Assembly: GCA_951640165.1 (NCBI GenBank)
Contig: OX621242.1
Coordinates: 11,773,501-11,837,500 of the forward strand
Direction of reading: 5' to 3'
Origin: Pseudoips prasinana
Lineage: Eukaryota; Arthropoda; Insecta; Lepidoptera; Nolidae
DNA: 64,000 bases
Part shown: positions 43,875 to 54,784 of the stretch, piece by piece
Layout: each line of letters begins with the position of its first letter
How positions within the stretch are numbered: position 1 is the stretch's first letter
Notes under the pieces: generated by a model
Seen by the model: the letters and a program-made list of their open reading frames with translations, nothing else
The model's database searches: none
Told to the model about the DNA's origin: nothing
Made by a program: the position numbers and the translations under genes

Positions 43875-44508
43875 ACCTATATCGATGAAATGCCCCCACT
43901 GATCTTCAATCGGACGAGAGGCGCGCGTCTACTTATTTTAACGTAGAGTGACAGTTGCACAAAATGTCCCTAAAAAGATACGACCCACGTCAGTAGCCAC
44001 CCAGAGTCGAGGTTCGAACCCTAAAGGGAATACTATCTGGCACGGGAGCTTAGTCCTTGAGCCCACGCTCGCCTCTAATATCCGAGGAATCGGTGAAAGT
44101 TACGTGGTGGAAATGCTCAAATCGCAAGTCCGTCGCTTGGGGAGGAGACGGGGTAGCCGTTCGAAAATCGAGCCAGCCCCACAATGCTTGTAGCGGGGTC
44201 TCTGGGTACTCGTGAACGACCCCCGCCATACACTGTAGCCTTAGCGAGGCTCTCACCCGGGTAGGAGAGGGGCATGAATGCCGCCACCCCCCTCCCCAGC
44301 ACGCACAAGCGTATTTAGGCAACCTGAGCTACGACAAGTTACCTCTTCCCGTGACCGCTTCTACAAGACTAGCGGAGTTCCTCTCCTCCAAACGCCAACG
44401 CTCCTAGGGGCGGCGCCCAGCCGGAGAGAAGCCAGGCGGGCGCCGCATACTCTCTCGCGCTGGGATTAGCTCCCAGCGCCAGAGTGAAAGCCTCCTAGAC
44501 TAACTCTA
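43875..44508 (+). repeat. GC-rich interspersed repeat E, left copy
   Basis: Shares AACGTAGAGTGACAG, GTCGAGGTTCGAACCC and GAGCCCACGCTCGCC with the opposite strand of 47010-47290. It shares its GC-rich end with 3200-3533. It contains a palindromic GGTTCGAACC that could act as a pol III B box. The short frames have no recognised domain. It may be a LINE UTR (R1/TRAS-like) or a SINE. Confidence 0.65.
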
Positions 44509-44944
44509 AATGTCATGCTCAAAAATTCCTAACTATAGAAAACCTGTTGGAAAAAGAGTTTCCCCATATCTAATTTATTTCACTTGTTGTGTAAAAAACA
44601 TAAAAGTGAAAACATGTTCTGAATATTTTGCAATGTTACTCTCACATAATGACCGTTGCACATTCTTCGAAAGTGCTGATTGATAATTTTATACAGTATA
44701 AAACATCTAAATTCTCGAGCGAGTCACTGGTTGCTGCGCACTGGATTCTCTGCGTTATATTGTACTTGTTAGAGCAAATCACTAAATGTTTTATATTAGT
44801 TCCAACAGTATTCAAAGTAGCTACTGTCCAGATGCCGGCGAGTGACAGAAACATTTTTTTTTGTTTTTGATGTGAAACATCTATAGCCGCGCTTAAAACA
44901 GATTTTTTCTGGCGTGGCGACGCATGCCGTGGATTTTTTTTTTT
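44509..44944. other. No recognised feature
   Basis: AT-rich. A 275-codon minus-strand frame across 44642-45469 passes through here into a hexamer array and is judged an artefact. Confidence 0.5.
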
Positions 44945-45172
44945 GAAGTTATACTTCTTTTGGCGCGATGGAGAAAAATGATGAGAGTGAATTTTTACGA
45001 TGCGCGCGCACACCGACACCAAAAAATTTAACAGCATGAAGTTAGTTCTAGGTGGTATGAGAGTGAATTTTTGCGCGGCGCGCGCATCGTGAAAATAACA
45101 GCATGACGTTAGTTCTAGGTGGTATGAAAATTTATAACTATGTTCAAGTTGTATATTAAGAAGTATAACTTC
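44945..45172. mobile_element. MITE-4 bounded by GAAGTTATACTTCTT inverted ends
   Basis: Left end GAAGTTATACTTCTT (44945) and right end AAGAAGTATAACTTC (45158-45172) are exact complements. Inside, a GTGAATTTTT...GCGCGC...AACAGCATGA(A/C)GTTAG block occurs twice about 68 bp apart. Confidence 0.78.
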
Positions 45173-45185
45173 TAACGCGTGTACC

Positions 45186-45227
45186 AAAAAAAACTTGCGT
45201 GTACTTATGTACACGCAAGTTTTTTTT
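45186..45227. repeat. Perfect fold-back, 19-bp arms, 4-base loop
   Basis: AAAAAAAACTTGCGTGTAC, loop TTAT, and its exact complement. It ends in a T run like a terminator hairpin, but no upstream transcript is known. Confidence 0.9.
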
Positions 45228-45248
45228 TTAGTTCCTATCACAATATGT

Positions 45249-45468
45249 TCTTTTCGACTTCGACTTCGACTTCTACTTGGACTTCGACTGCGACTTATAC
45301 TTCGACTTCGACTGCGACTTATACTTCGACTTCGACTTCGACATGTCTTCGACTTTGACTTCGACTGCGACTTATACTTCGACTTCGACATCGACTTCGA
45401 CTTCGACTGCGACTTATACTTCGACTTCGACTGCGACTTATACTTCGACTTCGACTTCGACTTCTGCA
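45249..45468. repeat. CTTCGA hexamer array with interruptions
   Basis: Runs of (CTTCGA) punctuated by CTGCGACTTATA at semi-regular spacing, giving a higher-order period near 24-30 bases. It encodes Ser-Lys/Arg on one strand and Asp-Phe on the other, with no sign of selection for either. Confidence 0.93.
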
Positions 45469-45609
45469 TATTACTTTACAAAATAATGTCGAATTTTCAC
45501 ATAGTGCCAGGCGTCCCGTGACGGCTCACATTTTTTGTTTGTTCCAAATCCACGTTAAAACTACATTATACTTTGATTATAAATTAAATAAACGATATTT
45601 AATCAGCAG

Positions 45610-46956
45610 CTTTTTAGGGGCCACCCAGATTTTTGGGGGCCACCCAGCTTTTTGGGGGCCACCCAGCCTTTTGGGGGCCACCCAGATTTTTGGGGGCCAC
45701 CCAGCTTTTTGGGGGCAACCCATATTTTAGAGGGCCACCCAGATTTTTGGGGGCCACCCAGATTTTTGGGGGCCACCCAGCTTTTTGGGGGCCACCCATA
45801 TTTTTGGGGGCCACCCAGCTTTTTGGGGGCAACCCATATTTTTGAGGGCCACCCAGATTTTTGGGAGCCACTCAGATTTTTGGGGGCTACCCAGATTTTT
45901 GGGGGCCACCCAGCCTTTTGGGGGCCACCCAGATTTTTGGGGGCCACCCAGCTTTTTGGGGGCAACCCATATTTTTGGGGGCAACCCATATTTTTGGGGG
46001 CCACCCAGATTTTTGGGGGCCACCCAGCTTTTCGGGGGCCACTCAGATTTTCGGGGGCCACCCAGATTTTGGGGGCCACCCAGCTTTTTGGGGGCCACCC
46101 AGATTTTTGGGGGCCACCCAGCTTTTTGGGGCCAACCCAGCTTTTTGGGGGCAACCCATATTTTTGAGGGCCACCCAGATTTTTGGGAGCAACTCAGATT
46201 TTGGGGGCTACCCAAATTTTTGGGGGCCACCCAGCCTTTTGGGGGCCACCCAGATTTTTGGGGGCCACCCAGCTTTTTGGGGGCAACCCATATTTTTGGG
46301 GGCCACCAAGATTTTTGGGGGCCACCCAGCTTTTTGGGGGCCACCCAGATTTTTGGGGGCCAACCAGATTTTTGGGGGCCACCCAAATTTTTGGGGGTCA
46401 CCCAGCCTTTTGGGGGCCACCCAGATTTTTGGGGGCCACCCAGCTTTTTGGGGCAACCCATATTTTTGAGGGCCACCCAGATTTTTGGGGGCCACCCAGA
46501 TTTTTGGGGGCCACCCAGCTTTTTGGGGGGGACACCCAGATTTTTGGGAACACCCAGATTTTTGGGGGCTACCCAGATTTTTGGGGGCCACCCAGCCTTT
46601 TGGGGGCCACCCAAATTTTTGGGGGCCACCTAGATTTTTGGGGGCAACCCATATTTTTGAGGGCCACCCGATTTTTAGGGGCTAGCCAGATTTTTGGGGG
46701 CCACCCAGATTTTTGGGGGCCAACCAGATTTTTGGGGGCCACCCAGCTTTTTGGGGGCTACCCATATTTTTGAGGGCCACCCAGATTTTTGGGAGCCACC
46801 CAGATTATTGGGGGCCACCCAGCTTTTTGGGGGCCACTCAGATTTTCGGGGGCCACCCAGATTTTGGGGGCCACCCAGCTTTTTGGGGGCCACCCAGATT
46901 TTTGGGGGCCACCCAGCTTTTTGGGGCCAACCCAGCTTTTTGGGGGCCACCCAGAT
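45610..46956. repeat. 19-bp G-rich minisatellite, about 70 units
   Basis: The consensus unit is TTTTTGGGGGCCACCCAGC, with variants ending AGA, ATA or AAA, and GCA for GCC. The period of 19 bases cycles the three frames every 57 bases. Stop codons are rare in the unit, so frames of up to 300 codons appear on both strands. Marker variants (CAACCCATATTTTTGAGGGC followed by GGGAGC) recur roughly every 300 bases (about 45829, 46149, 46452, 46642), indicating higher-order repeats. One-base indels (GGGG, GGGGGG) occur. Confidence 0.97.
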
Positions 46957-47009
46957 TTTATACATCTGCCAGGCGGACGTCCCGTGTCGGCTCAAATTTT
47001 TTTTTTATT

Positions 47010-47290
47010 TGACGCTTGCAGTTAGTCTCTCGGCTTTTACTACTTCACCGGACAGTAGGGGTGAGCGTGGGCTCTAACCGCCTAGCAAAATAAAACTACA
47101 AACTAAATAACCGCGCCGGAGGGCAGCCCCTGTGGGGTTCGAACCTCGGCTCTGGGCGGTTATTGGCGGGGAGAGGGCATGAAATCGTGGTTCTTAGGGA
47201 TTTTTTGTGCAACTTTCGCTCTACGTTAATACGCGACGCGGGCCTCATTTCCGGTTTAGTTCCGGAGCGGGCATTTCATCGGATTGAATG
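47010..47290 (-). repeat. GC-rich interspersed repeat E, right (inverted) copy
   Basis: The reverse complement aligns with 43875-44050, sharing GATGAAATGCCC, AACGTAGAG, AGAGCCGAGGTTCGAACCC and GAGCCCACGCTC. It ends toward the minisatellite in an A-rich stretch (T run on the plus strand). Confidence 0.65.
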
Positions 47291-47559
47291 CAAACTAAGA
47301 ATCATGGAGGACGCTGGTGGTCGCGACGCGTTCGCGGTCGTATTCTCGACCGGCGAGTACGAAATGTCGGTTGTGCAGTGCTGTGAGAGTCTCTAATTGA
47401 TTTGATCTGGTCAAGATATACGGTGGTCTCGTCGTCCGGGTCGTCAATGACGTGCTTCGGACGACGGTGCTTAATTGAGAGTCGGATGGGGGTGATAGAA
47501 ACAAAATGCACTTATAAATAAATAGCAATGCGTTATGAATTTAAACTGCTGCTAAGATT
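47291..47559. other. GC-rich spacer, unassigned
   Basis: Continues the GC-rich composition of repeat E. A 77-codon plus-strand frame at 47163-47396 has no recognisable domain. It may be more of the same element. Confidence 0.4.
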
Positions 47560-47790
47560 ATAATATTCACACACGCACACGGCCATCTAATCCCAAACCA
47601 AGCAAGGCTTGTACTATGGACTCCAGATACCTGATATACTACATAAACTACTTTTCTTTTGTAAATACATACTAATATAGATAATTACATCTAGACTCAG
47701 GACAAACAGACATGTTCATGCACTGAAAAATCTGTCCTGGGTGGAAGTCGAACCCACGACCTGTGGCGTGACACTGACAGGCAATCATTT
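47560..47790 (-). mobile_element. SINE family 1, nearly full length
   Basis: ATTCACACACG...CATCTAATCCCAAACC at the left, body, and head around GGTGGAAGTCGAACCCACG (B box altered). Confidence 0.82.
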
Positions 47791-47987
47791 ATAATATTTG
47801 GCATTTATATTATAATATTTTGGGATAACTATTTTGCTGTGCTTTTAGAATGCTTGTTTGGGATATGGATTTTTTGTGATTTAGAGGAAGATTTCTGAAG
47901 CTATTAAATACTACCCTTTAAATATTTGTGTTAATTATGTATAGGGTTACCAGTGTTCACAGTCCCGATTTTTTAAAACGTTTTGAT

Positions 47988-48187
47988 TTTAATAGACAAC
48001 GCCTGCACTAGGGAATCTAATTCCTGTGTCGCGGGGTACTTTACAAACATATAATAGACAAAAATTACATCCAGACTCAGAGCAACTATTTATGGGTCAC
48101 ACAAATAGTTGTCCGGCGTGGGACTCGAACCCACGACACGAAGCGGCGAGGCGCTTGTTAGCCGCTGCGCCACACGTGCAGTCAAAC
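47988..48187 (-). mobile_element. SINE family 2, full length
   Basis: AGACAACGCCTGCACTAGG tail at the left and a head at the right with GGGACTCGAACCCACG and GCTGCGCCACACGTGCAG on the plus strand. Confidence 0.85.
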
Positions 48188-49055
48188 GGTATAGTTATTA
48201 AATCACCATTAAAAAATTGCAATGATAACATATAGTTTTTGCGTTTGCAAATGATATATCATCACGTTTCAGATGCAATACTACTTTTACTTATCGATGT
48301 ATAAATATAGAACAAGATTACATGAATGACGATGCCAGAGAACTCTTTATTGGAGCGTACATTTCCATCATCTGTAAGGATTTATAAAGTATACCGTAGA
48401 GTCCAATCAAGTGCATTGTACCGAGACAAGATACTGGCTAATTACGAAGATTGCATCATACGTGGTAACGCAATCATAACGGCCATTACATAACGAGACA
48501 ATGCACCATTCAGACATACTCATAAGTAAAGTCTATCTATTTATTGTAAAGTCATGTAAACAAACTTTAAGGCCACCTCAATTTTTTTTCTAGTTTGACT
48601 TCAAGCAACGAACAATCCCAGGCCAAGTCAAATCTAACCTACTTTAAGATTCACATTTATTTAAATAACAGCAATTGTTATAGGTATCCAATAAAGCAAA
48701 GAAATAGAGTTTACTACTTGTTCATAATGTTATTTTTTTCATATAAATACATATTTGCATTTTTCATAGAACTTGGCACTCATTAATATCTCCATTCTTT
48801 TTGCGGCGAATCCCACATACAAGCATAATTTTTGTATTGAACTTGGCTCTAATTTTTTTACATTAACGTTTTGGGTGAGATTTGCATTACCATAATGTCA
48901 ATTAAATTTATGCAGCACTTGGGTATTAACATACTATTGTACTTGTCACACTTACAATGCACCAGTATAGTCTAATACAATATTAAAGAAATTACATTTC
49001 AGAACTAGACCATCGGAGCAGTACTGTCATGGCGTTATTTCTATGAACAGCTCGA
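48188..49055. other. No recognised feature, one possible LINE tail
   Basis: 48905-48990 resembles 50050-50160 (the CAGCACTTGGGTATT and GTACTTGT words) and may be a LINE 3' end on the minus strand. The remainder is AT-rich and unassigned. Confidence 0.45.
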
Positions 49056-49058
49056 CCA

Positions 49059-49157
49059 GGGGCACTTTTAACATTTAGTATTTAGTCATTTTTAACCTTT
49101 ATTTATTTGAACGCCATTTAAGAAATCGATGTCCGGTGACTTAGCCGGTAGAGCCCC
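49059..49157. mobile_element. MITE-2 deletion derivative
   Basis: GGGGCAC at the left, then a right arm of family MITE-2 (TTTATTTGAACGCCATTTAAG to TTAGCCGGTAGAGCCCC). Most of the left arm is lost. Confidence 0.8.
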
Positions 49158-49235
49158 TGGGTGGGAATGGAACCCACGACTTACGGCGTGAAAGGCTATT
49201 TATCAACCACGCCAACCGACCTGATTTTTGTAAAT
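49150..49235 (-). mobile_element. SINE family 1 head fragment
   Basis: CTGGGTGGGAATGGAACCC and CAACCACGCCAACCGACC abut the MITE end directly. Confidence 0.7.
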
Positions 49236-49776
49236 ATATTCATACAAGACTCAGAAAACTCTCGGACTTTTCGTCCATACGTGGCAATATTTGTGTTCAT
49301 GAACATGTCATGAAACAATTGTGTTCATCATTGTCTTAACCAAAGGTCCGGTTTCTCATGAAGCCAAACCTTTCAACTGAGTCATGTCGATTTAATTGAT
49401 TAAAGGTTCACCAAAAATTGTTTTCATTAATTCTTATAACTAATACATAGCAAATATAATCAATATACTATATAACAATGTAACAATTACTTGCTACACC
49501 GCCAATGCTTATAAATAGTCTTTAATAATTAAAACATTGACCTGATTCACACATAGGTTTTGATATTACTTTATTTGATAGAGATTTGTTTTTGTTAATA
49601 CAATCGAAATGGCTGTCAATTAAATCGTTCAGGAAATACATTTGGCACGCAGAACTGTCCTTTTCCGTGAACCACGTGGTGGCTTTGATGTTAAGCCTAG
49701 CTGGAGCACTAAATTAAAAAAAAGAGTCAGTAACTTGGGACAGTATATTTGTTGGTTAAATAATTATATTGTATCA
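49236..49776. other. No recognised feature
   Basis: AT-rich without a supported element. Confidence 0.45.
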
Positions 49777-50040
49777 CTAGCAGTGTCTCGCGGTTTTACC
49801 CGCGTTAAATTTTAAAAATTATCAGAGCTCCTACCCCGTAGGTGATAGCGTGGTAATTTGATCCTCTTAATAAATCCATGCAGTAATTTTTGAGTTTAGC
49901 CCGGACATACAGACAAACAGACAAAAATTCTAAAAACTATATTTTTGGCTTCGATATCTATTGTAGATCACGCGCCAAGTATCCTTTGAAAAAAATATTC
50001 AATGTACAGTTTTGACTTTCCTACGATTTTAATATAATGA
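49777..50040 (-). mobile_element. Non-autonomous Helitron
   Basis: 3' end CTAG at 49777-49780 with an altered GTGTCTCGCGGTTTTACCC hairpin; 5' end near 50040. Same subfamily as 41992-42315 and 57531-57833. Confidence 0.85.
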
Positions 50041-50165
50041 AATAATGAAAGAAATAATGAAATTTATTCAGCACTTGGGTATTTACATACACGTGTACTT
50101 GTAAAGCTCACAATGTATTACATAAACACGATTTAAAAACAGTAATTAAAGCAACAAAATATTTT
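50041..50165 (-). mobile_element. Probable LINE 3' end
   Basis: The minus strand ends CCCAAGTGCTGAATAAATTTC and then repeats of TTTCATTATT, as a polyadenylation signal and tandem tail would. Confidence 0.45.
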
Positions 50166-50987
50166 GAATTAGTCCGTCCGTGCGGTCTGTTTCGTCACAT
50201 ATATTTTTAATAACCTTAAATAAATAATAAATAGCATGTTACTAAGCTATTATTGTTACATTTAGCAATTGTATATTAAAATTAAAGAATAGAAAACAAC
50301 GAGCAGTTGTTTAGAACAAAAGGCTCTCAACCAGTAGCGTAATTTAAGCGACTAATACCTGAGGGCACCCTTATGGGGTGTGTAGGGATGTGTAGTAAAA
50401 AGATGGAATTCGAAATGGGGGTCAGAGCACTTGCACGGGATTAACGACCACGTGTTAAGGGGCCAACGCAATCCTCGTCGCTGAGGATAGCTAGCCTGCG
50501 GCTTTCTCTAGCTACCTAGGTGGACGACCAGGACAAGAAAGCCACAAAGAAACTCCGGGTTTGCTTTTTTCGTCTTCTTTTAAACAAAAAGTTTTCGATA
50601 TTTTTTTATACCTTTTTTTTACACTGTTTTTTGTTATTACATTGGCTATTATTATATTATTGATTGGCTGTTATGTGGGCTAATGCACGCACAGAACCGA
50701 TGACATCTAGGTAATCAAAATAATTGTGAGGTAATAAACAATAACATTCCATTTCACGCAAGCAATTAAAATAAACTCTTGCAAGATGAACAAACGGTGG
50801 GTGCATCCGCGCACATTCACAAAATTAACAAGTCACACCAAGTCGACTAAAGGCGACGACTGTATGAGAAAAAAAATGAGTACCTCAGCAGCAATGTCTA
50901 AAACTTAAATGTGTAAAAAACAAAAAATAAGCATTTCGACCATTTATATGTAAAGTATTTTCGATTGACCAGTCAACGTCACGCCAT
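50166..50987. other. No recognised feature
   Basis: A GC-richer patch at 50340-50560 is unassigned; otherwise AT-rich. Confidence 0.45.
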
Positions 50988-51155
50988 AAAGTACACCCAG
51001 ACTCGACTCAACAACTCATGGGTCCGACAAATAGTTATCATGAGCAGTCGATTCCTGCTCATGATAACTATTTGACTCGGGACACGAAGTAGCGAGGCGA
51101 CTGTCTTAACCGTTGCATAACACGTGCAGTCTGCCATGTGCACGTGTTATTATGC
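50988..51155 (-). mobile_element. SINE family 2 disrupted by two fold-backs
   Basis: Family 2 words (TACACCCAGACTCGACTC, GACACGAAGTAGCGAGGCG) are interrupted at 51028-51074 by a perfect inverted repeat with 19-bp arms and a 9-base loop. A second, imperfect inverted repeat lies over the head end at 51114-51155 (CACGTGCAG / TGCACGTG). Confidence 0.8.
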
Positions 51156-51355
51156 AAGATGCCGAAGAATTTTGGATCCGTTTAAAACGCAACGTGTGGA
51201 TTGCTTAGAGTGAAGACCAGACTACGCTACAGTATCTATCTAATATGCTACACGAAAATATTTTTCTTGTTACTACGAAAGGTTTAACCTGTCTTAACAA
51301 AGCCCAATTTTTTTTTAAACTTTCTTAATTAATCAGAAACGTTAAAATCGGTTCC

Positions 51356-51545
51356 CGTCATATCAGCCAAAAGCCGCCTGGACAAAGGCCTCCCCGAAGA
51401 TCTCTATAATTGCCGGTCTTGCGCTATCCACATCCAGCGACCCTCAAAATCATCGGTCGATCTTGGAGAGGTCCTGGCCACGCCGCGCCGCGGCCGCGTC
51501 TTACGGTTCGGGGTCGCCACTGGAGAACCTTTCCCAGGTTCCCAA
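51356..51545 (-). mobile_element. RTE-type LINE 3' end
   Basis: CATATCAGCCAAAAGCCGCC to TTCGGGGTCGCCACTGGAG, the same coding end as at 16.26-16.45 kb, with a small GC insertion near 51485. Confidence 0.82.
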
Positions 51546-51639
51546 ACACCGGAGAAATCGCATAACTTACAAGTACATATGAAAAATAAACCTAGATACT
51601 GTCGAAATCTTAACCGGCCAAGTATTTTTAGGTTGACGT

Positions 51640-51834
51640 GTGGCACACCGGCAGTCGCCTCGCCGCTTCCTGTCGCGGGTTTGAGTCCCGCGCCGGACAA
51701 CTATTTGTGTGACCCATAAATAGTTGTTCTGATTCTGGATGTAACTTTTGTCCGTCTATTATATGTTTGTAAAGTACCCCGCGACACAGGTATTAGATTA
51801 CCTAGTGCGGGCGTTGTCTTTTTAAAACAAAAAT
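51640..51834 (+). mobile_element. SINE family 2, full length
   Basis: Plus-strand head GACGTGTGGCACACCGGCAG with B-box region CGCGGGTTTGAGTCCCG (two changes); tail ends GGGCGTTGTCTTTTTAAAAC. Confidence 0.85.
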
Positions 51835-51879
51835 AAGGCAAATCTTTCGAATGTAGTAGACATTCGAAAGATTTGCCTT
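51835..51879. repeat. Perfect fold-back, 20-bp arms, 5-base loop
   Basis: AAGGCAAATCTTTCGAATGT, loop AGTAG, exact complement. It begins within six bases of the SINE tail. Confidence 0.95.
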
Positions 51880-52452
51880 TACTATTTGCAACGTTAGGAT
51901 AGGTTATTTTATGATCTGTGATTTCGCCTAGGTCACAAGCGGATCACCTCGAACATAACACGTCGGAGGCTTTGATACGGTCCAATTATCACTCTCATGT
52001 TACACACAGTGAGGGCTGACCGATATGCCATTTTGAAAGGAATCGAGTCTCTAGAGCTGCTTAATCGATTCAAACAATTAAAACCAAGGTTTAAATAATT
52101 AGCAGTACAGATACTTCGGTTAATTAAGACGTCCTTAACAATAATGATCGCCTGACGGCTATTGAATCATCTAACTTGTTTAAGACTCGGTCGAAAATCG
52201 ATTCTTCAATTGTTTTGTTTCAATTCTTCACTTCAGTCATTGTGGGTCAAGTGGTAATCCACTCAACTAGAAAGTAACCAAGTAGATTCATTCGGTATGG
52301 CAAGAGGCAAGGATTAATAAAAAAAGTAAAAAATAAAGGTCTGAGAGCCTCCAGCTAGGGATGCTCTTCTACAAAGCTGCGTCAAAAGGGTAAGTCTGAA
52401 ACTTCGCGGTGTGACACTTTTCTTGGGTTGTTGACTTGTCAAGCTGTCAATC
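51880..52452. other. No recognised feature
   Basis: No gene or repeat was recognised. Confidence 0.45.
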
Positions 52453-52598
52453 TTGTACAGACGCCAGGACATCAAGCTACCCCTATCTGTCAAATTTCCC
52501 CAATTGAAAGTGAACCTTATGATTATGTGATAAAGTTAAAATCTATAAAAAAAAAATTGGCAGATTGGAGTAGCTGGATGTGCTGGCGTCTGTACATA
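52453..52598 (+). mobile_element. Palindromic MITE-1, full length
   Basis: TTGTACAGACGCCAGGAC at the left and GTGCTGGCGTCTGTACATA at the right. Confidence 0.92.
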
Positions 52599-52604
52599 AC
52601 GATC

Positions 52605-52780
52605 GCTTTCCGGTCGTGTAGGCTAAAAGTCCCATCGGATCATGAGAGTGAGAGAATGGAAAGTGCAAAGTGCAAATGTATACGGACACATCGTGTACAA
52701 GAATATATCTTACGCAGAGGCTAGACTCCGTTGAGTCTAGCCCGTATGGCCAAAATTCGACCAGGCGAACATAAAACTAA
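52605..52780 (+). mobile_element. SINE family 4 body, truncated
   Basis: CTTTCCGGTCGTGTAGG, CCCATCGGATCATGAGAG and a 3' part with a TAGACTC...GAGTCTA fold-back near 52721-52739. It follows directly after the MITE. Confidence 0.7.
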
Positions 52781-52877
52781 AAGAACCTTTTGCCAACCCT
52801 GTTTTCGTTGTAAACCACATATTTGCTTGAAATTTACCGTTAGCCACTGAAAGCAGTGTGTGACCTTCTTATTTATT

Positions 52878-53024
52878 TATGTACAGACGCCAGCCATCCA
52901 GCTACCCCAATCTGTCAAATTTCTTTCATAGATTTTCAACTTTATCGCATAAGCATAAGGTTCACTTTCAATTGGGGAAATTTGACAGATTTGGGTAGCT
53001 TGATGTGCTGGCATCTGTGCATAT
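52878..53024 (-). mobile_element. Palindromic MITE-1, full length, inverted centre
   Basis: TATGTACAGACGCCAGCC at the left and a right end GTGCTGGCATCTGTGCATA with two changes. It lies 280 bp from the previous copy in the opposite orientation. Confidence 0.9.
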
Positions 53025-53481
53025 TAGTTTTACAGTTATGACCTTATGCACGGTTGCAATGGCAGATACGTCAGCTTACAACAAATATTTACGATTACCT
53101 TTTACGACGACTTACGGAAATTAAAGAAAACCACAAAAACAATAATTGATTGCCCTTAAGTCTTGTTTAAATTGATATTCGGAATTGAAATATACAAGTT
53201 GTAACATGAATAGTGGACGTAACTTAAGGAGTTTAATTTGCATATAAACTGAACATGCAAAATACACGAGAAACAAAATACTTCACATACAAGTATATTA
53301 TATAGACCAGGTGGTGAATTTTGTATGAAGATCCAAAAATATAGTTTTAGAAGTTTCCAAATAGGAAGTATTTATGCCACACTATTTTGGATATAATGGC
53401 TTCCACATAAAAGGTATATATATATACTGTCGCGTACTTTTATTTCGAACTATTTATGTCAAATAAATACAAATAAAAAGT
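53025..53481. other. No recognised feature
   Basis: AT-rich. Confidence 0.45.
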
Positions 53482-53695
53482 GACTGCACGTGTGGCCCAG
53501 CGGCTAAGACAGTCGCCTCACCACTTCGTGTTCCGGGTTCGACTCCCGCGCCAGACCCAGACCATTTGTGTGACCCATAAATAGTTTTTCTAAGTCTGAA
53601 TGTAATTTTTATCCGTCTATTACATGTTGTAAAGTACCTCGCGACACATGGATTAGATACCCTAATGCGGGTATAGTCTTTAAAAAAAATATCGC
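53482..53695 (+). mobile_element. SINE family 2, full length
   Basis: The best head of the family: ACTGCACGTGTGGCCCAGCG (A box) and CCGGGTTCGACTCCCGC (B box). The tail ends GGTATAGTC then TTTAAAAAAAA. Confidence 0.9.
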
Positions 53696-53794
53696 ATGAT
53701 ACATTATATTCATTTAAAAACAGTTTTGACATTGCGCACCAAAATATCTCTGAGAGGACAGGAATTTTTCCGACTTACTTGATACTTATCGTAA

Positions 53795-53890
53795 TATTAT
53801 GGCCAAATTATATTACAATAAAGTTTCATTAAAATCCGTTCTGTAGATTCCTCACAAACTTTCGCATTTATAAATATGAGTAGGATAAGT
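53795..53890 (-). mobile_element. Helitron 5' fragment
   Basis: AAAGTTTCATTAAAATCCG...CTTTCGCATTTATAAATATG resembles the 5' half of the 25.7 and 60.1 kb subfamily. Confidence 0.55.
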
Positions 53891-54784
53891 AGAATAGTAC
53901 GATTTGTCTACAACTTAGTCCCCTTTTTATGTAAACCTCCGTCATTTATGTGAATTTAGTATTTTTTTCTTTTTAATAATAATAAATCGTTTATTTCTCA
54001 CCATAATACAGTTTGAAGAAGTGACACATACTTTTATTTCACAACAGTAAATACTTTGGTGGGTTGACACCTGAAATAGGATGGCTCCTGTGTCTCAGGT
54101 TATCAACCCTCCACTCCTAGCAAATTCATGGTATTATATCTAATTTAAGTATATATTAAAGATAAGATATTTGATTTGCTCTAAATCAGTTGCCCTCACT
54201 GATTCGCAAACAGTCGGCTTTACCTCACTAGGTTAAGCACCCAGGGGAAGAACAGCCCTCTAGCATCCGTGGTTAATAGAACTATATAAAAAAATCTGAC
54301 CGTCTTCGTGCATCGGAGAACACGTTAAGGAAAAAATCTATTGTACAACTATTAATCACTTCTTTAATTAAATAAGTAAGCATAAAATGCTAAATTTATT
54401 TGCACACATTTTGAACGTGTATGTGCCAAACAAAAAAATCTCACGGGATTCCATATAAAGTGTTCGCTGTCCGTCATCAAAGCAGTCCATGAGTCATTTG
54501 AACTTATGTATGTAGTAAGATTTCATTAAAAGATAAACAATCAGTCCTAATTAGTAGCGTTATCTATAATGGGATTATGGATTACGAACAGTCTTGAATG
54601 TGCAATATCAGGTGATTCAAGTCACTCATATCACGTCATACTAACGGTGAATTTCAATTACAGACAAATATCTGATATTAATTAATGAGTATTATTAAAA
54701 AAATAACTCGATGGTATGGAACCCTTCGAGTGCAAGAGTGATTCGCATTTGGCTGGTTTTTAATATAACTGACGCGTAGTCATA
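53891..54784. other. No recognised feature
   Basis: No coding or repeat family was recognised. Confidence 0.45.

Noticed and set aside
45186..45227. Hairpin plus T run as a transcription terminator
   Set aside because: Intrinsic terminators are a bacterial feature. No transcript precedes it, and similar fold-backs without T runs occur elsewhere in the window.
44642..45469. 275-codon minus-strand frame rich in Ser-Lys/Arg, resembling an SR protein
   Set aside because: The Ser-Lys/Arg part is the CTTCGA hexamer array, and the rest runs across a MITE and unassigned AT-rich DNA. No known domain was seen.
45603..46995. Long open frames of up to 300 codons on both strands, which look like a Gly-Pro-Lys-Trp repeat protein
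   Set aside because: They are produced by the 19-bp minisatellite, whose unit rarely contains stops. They overlap on both strands and in several frames with no start context, domain or codon bias.
47163..47528. Overlapping short frames on both strands in GC-rich DNA
   Set aside because: No domain was recognised. Open frames of this length are expected in GC-rich sequence, and part of the span is repeat E.
53482..53560. tRNA-like sequence with A and B boxes (also at 22800, 33870, 41703 and elsewhere)
   Set aside because: These are heads of SINE families. The acceptor stem does not close and each runs into a SINE body or decays.
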